From NCBI GenBank assembly GCA_035559815.1, contig DATMAT010000035.1, positions 1 through 36,347 on the forward strand: DNA of 36,347 bases, given 5' to 3'. The notes beneath the pieces were generated by a model. That model saw only the letters and a list, made by a program, of their open reading frames with translations. It searched no databases and was not told where the DNA came from. A program made the position numbers and the translations under genes. How positions within the stretch are numbered: position 1 is the first letter of the stretch; each line of letters begins with the position of its first letter. Shown here one piece after another: positions 1 through 7,077 of this stretch. The stretch is from Thermodesulfobacteriota bacterium. GTDB lineage: Bacteria > Desulfobacterota_D > UBA1144 > Nemesobacterales > CSP1-2.

Positions 1-304
1 CAGAATACATAGGAGCGATATACAAAAGAAACTATTCGACAAAATCGGGTTAGAGCCGGAGGAGGCAAAGAAGAAATTTGGATTTTTGCTAGAGGCTCTA
101 GAGTTCGGAGCGCCGCCTCATGGAGGCATCGCCCTTGGGCTGGACAGATTGACCATGCTCATTGCCGGTGTGGATTCCATAAGAGACGTGATTGCCTTTC
201 CCAAGACCCAGAAGGGCTTCTGCCCCCTCACCGAAGCCCCTTCGCCGGTTGATACGAGGCAGCTACTGGAGTTGAAAATTAAGGTGGACTTGAAGGAGAA
301 GTAA
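1..304 (+). CDS. aspS: Aspartyl-tRNA synthetase, C-terminal fragment (5' end outside window)
   Basis: This is the last 100 or so codons of class II aspartyl-tRNA synthetase, which charges tRNA-Asp (or tRNA-Asp/Asn) in the cytoplasm. The open frame runs in from the left edge, with the first full codon at position 2, and starts with the residues [12 protein letters not shown], so no start codon belongs here. Class II motif 3 is plain: [15 protein letters not shown], with the ATP-binding arginine, followed by the usual AspRS ending that includes a [11 protein letters not shown] stretch. The length and ending match the normal C-terminus. It stops with TAA at 302-304, only 19 bases before the next plus-strand gene. 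Its GC content looks clearly higher than that of the genes that follow, which suggests this is the left edge of an inserted island. Identification is firm. Confidence 0.95.
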   Translation, partial: RIHRSDIQKKLFDKIGLEPEEAKKKFGFLLEALEFGAPPHGGIALGLDRLTMLIAGVDSIRDVIAFPKTQKGFCPLTEAPSPVDTRQLLELKIKVDLKEK

Positions 305-323
305 ATACCACTGGATTAGAGAG

Positions 324-893
324 ATGGCGGAAAAGGTTTCTGAATATGATGTCCTGTCCGAGACGGTTTTATGGCTTTTCAAAGAGGGTTACCAGTTAGT
401 ACAGATCTCACCCGCAATTAGACAGGATCTTGACGCGGGGGAACAAAGAAAACTAATTGAAGAAAAACTAGCAAGTATTGGATTGACTCTATCAGGAGTC
501 TCATGGAATTCACAAGGACCAGATATAGTTGCTAAAAATGAAAAGAGAATTTGGAAAGTTGAATGCAAAGGCTTGGGTGAAGGGAAACAATCAACCCTAA
601 GAAATAATTTTGATCGTGCGCTAGCAAGCGTTGTTTCATACTACGATGATTCAGAAAATAATGAACTCCATCTAGCTCTTGCTATTCCATATAATCAGGA
701 TTACAACTGGCAGATAATAAATCGTGTTAGGAAACCCCTTAGAATGCGCCTTAATCTCTGGATTCTATTATACTTTTCTCAAGCACGAATTATTGTGCCA
801 TTTTCTCCCGATTCAGAGATATCAGATCAATCAATACTTGTTTCCTTTGGTGAAGCAATGTTAAAGAAAAGACAATCAGAACAAATTACATAA
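324..893 (+). CDS. Small PD-(D/E)XK nuclease-like protein of unknown specificity
   Basis: The predicted protein has 189 residues and I cannot name its family. Visible in it is a restriction-endonuclease-like active-site pattern: GPDIV with Asp67, then WKVECKG with Glu80 and Lys82, giving the PD-(D/E)XK spacing seen in many nucleases, with a hydrophobic strand before the ExK. A following helix (about residues 93-108, NFDRALASVVSYYDD) fits the helix that packs next to this core. There is no signal peptide or membrane segment. ATG at 324 follows a weak purine stretch (TTAGAGAG). The gene is AT-rich compared with aspS just upstream and converges on the KAP NTPase gene with only 18 bases between the stops. 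The setting beside a type I restriction operon suggests a defence role, but that is inference. It could also be a Holliday-junction-resolvase-like or host-defence nuclease of another kind. Confidence 0.7.
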   Translation: MAEKVSEYDVLSETVLWLFKEGYQLVQISPAIRQDLDAGEQRKLIEEKLASIGLTLSGVSWNSQGPDIVAKNEKRIWKVECKGLGEGKQSTLRNNFDRALASVVSYYDDSENNELHLALAIPYNQDYNWQIINRVRKPLRMRLNLWILLYFSQARIIVPFSPDSEISDQSILVSFGEAMLKKRQSEQIT

Positions 894-911
894 GTATGAA
901 ATAACGATAAC

Positions 912-3900
912 TTAATTGTCTTTGGAATTGTCACTTTCAGCCGCAGTCTTCGCTAAATCTATTCCACACTCCTGAGCAATCTTCTCAACTTCCAGTCTCA
1001 CTTCACTGCTCATCTCTACTTCCGTTAATGCACTTCTAACTCGGTCCTGGAAATCAATTTTTGAAGCACTCATACACTTCTCTAGGATTCTAGGTCTTTG
1101 ATTAACAGCCCTCTGAACCCACTTCAATTCCTTAAGATTTCTCTTGGTAAGGATTTGGGTAAACAAATGCCTAACTATCTTGTCAGCTTCCTCATCAAGC
1201 AATCCTGATTCCATTAGTTCATTGCCATACAAGGCTAAAATTGGCTCAATTTCTTTATTTGGCTCATTGATAAGTTCATCCCTCAAATTACGTAGAAAAG
1301 TTTGTTTTGACGGATCTACGAGCACAGAAAGTACCAATGACCACTTTTCACGAAACTTTACAGGCTGAGCCTGTCCATCCATAATTTTTCGAGCATGATC
1401 AAGTAGTGCATCGAGGAAGTTTGTCGTTAGTTCTGTAGATTCTCCATTCTCTGCTAAACGTAATGCTATTTCCAAGAGTTGGCCTTCATGCTTTAGCTCT
1501 TGTAGCCAAGTATCTTTTTGCACAGTGCGAATGCCATCAAGCAAAAAATTCGTATAATCAGTGTGCTCTTGATCAATACCCATTTCATAAGCAAGAATAT
1601 AAAGTCCGGCTAAATCCTCAGAAAAAGTATGTTCAGTAAGAATTGAGAGCAGATTTGCCTTCAAGATGAGTTTCTTAATAAGGTTTTTCAGTATATCTTC
1701 AGACAAAGTCTTTTTGAAATAATGATAATGATTAATTAAGATAGATGGCGAAATGTGTTTATGTGTATCATCCCGCTGTGCAATCATTTCTAGAATAGCT
1801 TTTACCAAAGGCTCAGTATTTGGTGCTGTTGATACTTTAGTGGGCAGATCTTCTACTTTATGAAACTTAAGAATTAGAGAAACAAGATGCTCAATAACTT
1901 CCTTACTGCTATTTGGATCCGTGAGTATCACATTGTACGCATCAAGACCGGCAGCCGAGTTCCCTATTTGAGATTGAAGGTTGCCAGTTGGGGTAAAATC
2001 AAATATAGGGAAAATACACAAGGCAATAGCCTTTGCGTCCTTTCCAGCTTGCGCTTTATGTAGATGGTGCATCAGATGTCCATGGGTACAAAGTTGTTGT
2101 AGGTTCGCCTTTGCTTGGGGAATCACTTCTCTATGCACGAGGTAAATCATTGCTTTAACGCATCCTGCAATCTCTTGAGTCTGTAAATTATTGCTGCCTT
2201 GCAGCCGTTGATTAAGATCATTAACAAGTTTCTTCCAAGGCCATTCACTTCCAATCTTAGTCATAAAATCTATAGACTCAGCGTGCGCTTCTACTAATTT
2301 CCCACTATTACAAATCCTTGCAAGTTCATCCACAATATGCTCAGGTTCAGCTTTTGGGGTAAAATATTCTGCAAGTTCCTCTGCGCTTACCTCTTCACGT
2401 AATCTAATCATTATCTCAATATAGAAACTCGCATCACCTGGTACACCAAAGATCTTCTTAATCAGTTCCTTATAACCAGCCTCATGCACTGTTTTTATAA
2501 CTTGTAATGTACCCTTCACCCACTGCTTAACTCGTGTGGAATCAAAGATTTTCTCTCCTTCTTTTTCTGTGTGTGGTAAGGAAGTTCTTGTAAGGGTTCC
2601 AAGAATATGACTTGCGAGGTCCTTGTAGTTTTCAGCTTGACAATTTTTTAAAATGGCAATGATGCCACTTCCGACTTCTTCATCAAGTTTCTTCCAGTAT
2701 TCTACTCCGCAAACTGCATTCTGTAGTCCTCGCCAGATCATTTGTAACCCCTGTGTTTCAAGACCATCAAATGCACGGCCTGCAGTCGCAATAGTGTCTG
2801 GCTCCGTCTTTGCCCACGCTTCTTGATTTTCCTCTACGATGTGCTCACAGACTTCTAGAAATCCCGGTATATTCTCTAGTTTCTTAAGATTTTTATAATC
2901 CCCTTTACTCAAAGCGTCTTCGATCTGCTTGCCAATCAAAACTTGGAGAGCTTTATCAGGTGGCTCCACACTATAATGTAGGACGGCTAGCCATCGTAGA
3001 AAGTCGTCTCCAACCAAGCGTTGGATGCGCCTGTCAACAAAATCGGCTTTTACAAAAGCCTCTTCCGAAGCTTGTAATTCGTTTGCACAGAGAACATATA
3101 ATGCCTGGAATTGTAAGGAAACTTTATCACCCCAAATTCTATGATAGGCACCGATCTTGTTAATAAAAAGCTTTATATCTCGAGGTGTAGGGGGACGAGT
3201 CGCTGCTATACCTTTTAAACGGTAGAGACGATATATGATGTGGAAATCTTTTGGTTGATGATCAGGTAAAGCTATCTCCAACTGGTTGATAAGGAATTCC
3301 TTCCAATCCGAAAGTACGGGTGGAGGAACATGAAAAGTGGTTTGGAAAGTTTTATCAACAAATGCGGTAATCAAGTGACCACTTCCATGTCCCTCAGAGC
3401 CCCACAATCGATTTAGTGAAGTTGGATCAAAAGGAACCAAAAGCCAGAATTGCCTCATCCAGGAATGCGCCATTTGACTATCCCATTCAAAAAAGGTACG
3501 CATAGTAGACCAGATGGCCAAGGCTTCTTGAGGATCTACTCGATCAAGGTTATCAATAATAATCACCAACTTCTGATTTGATTTACCAATGGTATCGTTC
3601 AGTATGCGGGTGAAAATATCTCTAAACTCCAGTGAAGTTGGATCAGGTGTTCGGATTGTTGTTGATTTATTAATTTCCCTTGTTTTGTGAATGAATAAGC
3701 TGACTATACTGTCTCCTTCATGAGGTGAACGATACTGGGTCCAGAACTCCTTCTTCCAAAAACGCCAAGTAGGTTTCCAGGCAATCCAAGTAAAGAATCC
3801 CACTATCAAAGGTAACAGTGACAAAAGTAGACCCACAAGCCAGAGAGGTACTCGAATATTAAAAAAGTTAGGATCTAAATAATTCTGGTCAAATAGTGTA

Positions 3901-4382
3901 CTGAAAAGCATATATCCTAAAGGAAGGAAGAGCGCACACAGTGCAATAAGCTTACCTGGGAAAGTAAGGATCGGCTCGGAAGTTGTATCAGTTTCTTCTC
4001 TGCGTCTTGTGATTCTCTCTATGTCATTTTTCCACTTTTCCGCTATATTCCCATGGAATTGGATAAAAGTTTCAAGAAAGGAGCGTCGCAAGGGATCTCC
4101 CTGATGAGCCCAAGCATCGAAAACGAAGACATTTATTGTATGAGTATTCGCTTTTGCAGACTCACTAAGAAGTGATTTCAAGAATTTAACGACAGTAGAT
4201 TTCCCGCTTCCCCATGAACCAGTTAACGCAATAGCCTTACCGCCATCTTCTTCTCTGATAAGTGTTGCGATAGCCTGCGCGACACGCTGATGAGATCCAA
4301 AGGCGTCTGCTTCAGCCGGTAAATCAGACAAGATCCTAGTTCTACAGTCCGTTGTCGTTTGAAGTGGTTGAAAATCTTCCAT
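912..4382 (-). CDS. KAP family P-loop NTPase, membrane-associated, fourth gene of the hsd operon
   Basis: This large protein of about 1156 residues is a KAP-type NTPase, a STAND-related P-loop family often anchored to the inner face of the membrane. Near the N-terminus is a Walker A motif GSWGSGKST (about residues 55-63). Two hydrophobic segments follow (about 145-165 and 179-201), then a Walker B motif LVIIIDNLDRVD (about 272-283). Membrane helices placed between Walker A and B are the hallmark of KAP NTPases. The remaining 700 or so residues are helical with no domain I recognise, perhaps a repeat-type sensor. ATG at 4382 shares its first base with the hsdS stop (TGATG); a GTG one codon upstream is also possible, and both follow an AGGGGGGAG ribosome site. 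The coupling to hsdS implies co-expression with the restriction system. Its effector function is unknown. Confidence 0.85.
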   Translation of the reverse strand: MEDFQPLQTTTDCRTRILSDLPAEADAFGSHQRVAQAIATLIREEDGGKAIALTGSWGSGKSTVVKFLKSLLSESAKANTHTINVFVFDAWAHQGDPLRRSFLETFIQFHGNIAEKWKNDIERITRRREETDTTSEPILTFPGKLIALCALFLPLGYMLFSTLFDQNYLDPNFFNIRVPLWLVGLLLSLLPLIVGFFTWIAWKPTWRFWKKEFWTQYRSPHEGDSIVSLFIHKTREINKSTTIRTPDPTSLEFRDIFTRILNDTIGKSNQKLVIIIDNLDRVDPQEALAIWSTMRTFFEWDSQMAHSWMRQFWLLVPFDPTSLNRLWGSEGHGSGHLITAFVDKTFQTTFHVPPPVLSDWKEFLINQLEIALPDHQPKDFHIIYRLYRLKGIAATRPPTPRDIKLFINKIGAYHRIWGDKVSLQFQALYVLCANELQASEEAFVKADFVDRRIQRLVGDDFLRWLAVLHYSVEPPDKALQVLIGKQIEDALSKGDYKNLKKLENIPGFLEVCEHIVEENQEAWAKTEPDTIATAGRAFDGLETQGLQMIWRGLQNAVCGVEYWKKLDEEVGSGIIAILKNCQAENYKDLASHILGTLTRTSLPHTEKEGEKIFDSTRVKQWVKGTLQVIKTVHEAGYKELIKKIFGVPGDASFYIEIMIRLREEVSAEELAEYFTPKAEPEHIVDELARICNSGKLVEAHAESIDFMTKIGSEWPWKKLVNDLNQRLQGSNNLQTQEIAGCVKAMIYLVHREVIPQAKANLQQLCTHGHLMHHLHKAQAGKDAKAIALCIFPIFDFTPTGNLQSQIGNSAAGLDAYNVILTDPNSSKEVIEHLVSLILKFHKVEDLPTKVSTAPNTEPLVKAILEMIAQRDDTHKHISPSILINHYHYFKKTLSEDILKNLIKKLILKANLLSILTEHTFSEDLAGLYILAYEMGIDQEHTDYTNFLLDGIRTVQKDTWLQELKHEGQLLEIALRLAENGESTELTTNFLDALLDHARKIMDGQAQPVKFREKWSLVLSVLVDPSKQTFLRNLRDELINEPNKEIEPILALYGNELMESGLLDEEADKIVRHLFTQILTKRNLKELKWVQRAVNQRPRILEKCMSASKIDFQDRVRSALTEVEMSSEVRLEVEKIAQECGIDLAKTAAESDNSKDN

Positions 4383-5578
4383 CACAACTCCCCCCTAAAC
4401 GCCTTACCTAAAATCGCCTGCTCTAAGCGATGGAACTCTCTTTCAGTCACTTCCTGCACTCGCTTGAGTGCTTGAACTCTAGCTCGAATCTGTTCTAGAT
4501 AAGCTATGATAGAGTGTTGCTCGTTAAGAGATGGCAAAGGTATTGGCATCGCTTGAAGTTTCTTAGCATTCACGTTGACTTGGCCAATTGCTCGAGTTTG
4601 TTGGGATTGTAGGTATTTTTGACCTTGAGGTGAATTGATATAGAAAACAACATATCTTGGAAGTGCTTTTGAGAAATCAACCTTTAAACGAATCAAATAA
4701 GAAGCAAAAACGGCTTTTCTACTATCCTCATAAACAGCACTTTTACCTACTAGCTCGGCACTATTAGTTCTGTTAAATAAGATGTTTCCTTCGTGAACCG
4801 AGTACTTTGCTTCTTCTTCAGGAGATAAATCTATGTATTTCAGATCGTCAAGAGATACATTCCCCTCAACTATATTACCCATACGTAAAATAGGTACTCC
4901 GATAGCCTCCGAGGAGGCTTTCTTAGAAAGACCGTATTGAGGTTTGTCTATTAGGATATCACAAACTGTTTTTTGATCCTGTTTAATGTCTCTATTTTTA
5001 GAAAAGACTTCGTCAAGGGCAACCTGCATCAAGCGATTTGCGTCATGACGGGCTTCTGCTCGAAGGCGCCTAGCCTCCCTTACACGTTCCATTAGTGTCT
5101 CTAGCATTTCTACAATACGACGTTGCTCGTCTAGGGGTGGGAGAGGTAGCAAAAGTTCAACAAGGTGCTTCTTAGTTATAGCCGTAAAGGCTGAACCCTT
5201 TCCATAGCTTGAAATTTCAGTCTCAGCATTTCGTAGGTAGTACAGAAGCCACATTTTATCCAAACCACTATTAGGTCGGAGTGCAGCTAGTCCCCTGCCA
5301 ATACAGCATACTTCCTTTGCTAAATTCGTTGGACCAACAGGAGCTCTCACGCTTATCAAGACATCTCCTGATTGAGCTACTTTCTGAGGAGATATACACC
5401 AAACACGCGGAATCGGATAAATTTCCCCAAAATCAGCCTTCCCTTGAAAGAAAGGCAGACCCTCGCCAATATCGTTGTATGTTTTACTCGGTGGGGATTG
5501 ACCCATAATTATTTCACATACTTCCTCTAACTTCACCCACCGCCAACGTGGAGGCAATTTGAAAGGTCTCTCAGTCAC
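4382..5578 (-). CDS. hsdS: Type I restriction-modification specificity subunit HsdS
   Basis: HsdS reads the bipartite DNA target for the type I complex. The 398-residue protein has the expected two-repeat plan. A first target recognition domain (about 8-150) opens with PPRWRWVKLEEV and ends in LPLPPLDEQRRIV, followed by a coiled-coil spacer (about 155-200). A second recognition domain (about 205-350) ends in IPLPSLNEQHSII, followed by the C-terminal coiled coil and a LEQAILGKAFRGEL tail. Both halves look intact, so the target should be a normal split sequence. The start is GTG at 5578, which shares one base with the hsdM stop (TAGTG) and is supported by GGGGAGAG just upstream and by the conserved opening of the first domain. 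It is translationally linked on both sides. Confidence 0.95.
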   Translation of the reverse strand: MTERPFKLPPRWRWVKLEEVCEIIMGQSPPSKTYNDIGEGLPFFQGKADFGEIYPIPRVWCISPQKVAQSGDVLISVRAPVGPTNLAKEVCCIGRGLAALRPNSGLDKMWLLYYLRNAETEISSYGKGSAFTAITKKHLVELLLPLPPLDEQRRIVEMLETLMERVREARRLRAEARHDANRLMQVALDEVFSKNRDIKQDQKTVCDILIDKPQYGLSKKASSEAIGVPILRMGNIVEGNVSLDDLKYIDLSPEEEAKYSVHEGNILFNRTNSAELVGKSAVYEDSRKAVFASYLIRLKVDFSKALPRYVVFYINSPQGQKYLQSQQTRAIGQVNVNAKKLQAMPIPLPSLNEQHSIIAYLEQIRARVQALKRVQEVTEREFHRLEQAILGKAFRGEL

Positions 5579-7077
5579 TACAATCTCTCCCCGTTTTGCT
5601 GGTTATTTAGCAGATCGCTCAACTCTTCAACAATCCCCATGATCTCACGTTCTTTTTCCATGAGACTTGCTACAACCTCCATTGGCATTGGCAATTGTTC
5701 ACCTTCAGGGCGATTTGGGTTACGGGCAGTGAGGTCATAGCTGCGCTTCTTAATATCCTCTACGGGAATTATCCATGAACGCCCCGTAGGGCTAGGACGA
5801 AGCCCCCTATCCCTCCTATAATCATTCCATTTCTGCCAAAGCTCACGTGCCTCAGCAAAGTGGTCGTCTTGAATAGGACTCCCCTTGCTAAACTTCTTAA
5901 GCCCCTCCGGTATGGGAAGCTCATAATACCAAATCTCTCTTGTGGGACCGGGACGGTCAAAGAAAAGAAGCGCAGTTTTGACATCGGAATAGGGCGCGAA
6001 AGTGCCGGGAGGCAAGCTCACTATAGTGTGAAGTTCAAATTGGTCTAAAAGGTCCTTTTTTACAGTAGCAAAAGCATCACCCCTAAAGAGCGTTCCCTCC
6101 GGAACAACCATTCCACACCGAGCTCCGTCAAGGGGTTTTAGCTTTTTCATAATATGCTGTAGAAACAGCAACTCTGTTGCCTGTGACTGTACAGGAAAGT
6201 TCTGCTGTATATGCCTACCTTCAGTGCCCCCAAAGGGTGGATTAGTCATTATTGCATCGTAGCGTTCGGTGACACTACGTATATTCTCTTCAAGGGTGTT
6301 TTTACGAAGTATTCGAGGCGCAGCGACACCGTGTAGAACCATGTTCATTAATCCTAAGAGTGCCGGTATAGGTTTCTTTTCTTGTCCGAAAAAGGTTTGT
6401 TCTTGTAGCATCTTGTAATCTTCGATCGAACGTTCATGTGCCTTCATCCTAAGATAAGCCTGGGCTAAAAAACCACATGTACCACATGCAGGGTCGTAAA
6501 TGGTTTCACCAATTTGTGGATTAATGAGTTCAACAATAAACCTAATCACCGGACGTGGGGTATAAAACTCACCCGCTAGCCGATTTTCGCTTCCCAGACG
6601 GCGTAAGAGTTCTTCATAAACCTGAGAGACGGTAAAAATATCGTCATGGCTGTGAAAGTCTATTCCATTGATAATTTGTAATACATCTTTAAGGTTGTAT
6701 CCCGAAGCGCACACAATCACGTTGCGCTCAGCAAATATGCTCTTAATCGTGTTCCGAAGGAGATCGCCTTCTAGTGTTTGAAGATAGGGAATTAGCTGTG
6801 CATGAACAAAACTAATTAAATTCTCTGCACGCCAGTCCTTTGTAGCCCAGGCATTCCATCTAAGCTCACCGTCTAGAATTCTTTGATACGAGCGCCCAGA
6901 GAGCTTCGCCTGGGTCTCCCATTCCTCTTCTTGAGCATCAAGAAAACGCAGAAAAAGCAACCAGGATAGGTGCTCAACATATTCCATTACACCGCCGCAG
7001 TTGTTGTCACGGCGGAGGATGTCACATGCCCGCCAAATATCAATGGCTAATGACTGCCGTGTTTGTCCGTTGCTCAT
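5578..7077 (-). CDS. hsdM: Type I restriction-modification DNA methyltransferase subunit HsdM
   Basis: HsdM methylates adenine (N6) in the target sequence using S-adenosylmethionine and, with HsdS, forms the modification enzyme. The 499-residue protein has the HsdM N-terminal helical domain (about 10-155), then FYTPRPV and the methyltransferase core. SAM-binding motif I is DPACGTCGF (195-203) and catalytic motif IV is TNPPFGG (278-284). The second-last glycine of motif I is often G-G in relatives and is C-G here, a change I believe is tolerated in this family. The length is normal. ATG at 7077 overlaps the hsdR stop by four bases (ATGA), so translation is coupled to hsdR. The enzyme is expected to be active. 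Confidence 0.96.
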   Translation of the reverse strand: MSNGQTRQSLAIDIWRACDILRRDNNCGGVMEYVEHLSWLLFLRFLDAQEEEWETQAKLSGRSYQRILDGELRWNAWATKDWRAENLISFVHAQLIPYLQTLEGDLLRNTIKSIFAERNVIVCASGYNLKDVLQIINGIDFHSHDDIFTVSQVYEELLRRLGSENRLAGEFYTPRPVIRFIVELINPQIGETIYDPACGTCGFLAQAYLRMKAHERSIEDYKMLQEQTFFGQEKKPIPALLGLMNMVLHGVAAPRILRKNTLEENIRSVTERYDAIMTNPPFGGTEGRHIQQNFPVQSQATELLFLQHIMKKLKPLDGARCGMVVPEGTLFRGDAFATVKKDLLDQFELHTIVSLPPGTFAPYSDVKTALLFFDRPGPTREIWYYELPIPEGLKKFSKGSPIQDDHFAEARELWQKWNDYRRDRGLRPSPTGRSWIIPVEDIKKRSYDLTARNPNRPEGEQLPMPMEVVASLMEKEREIMGIVEELSDLLNNQQNGERL

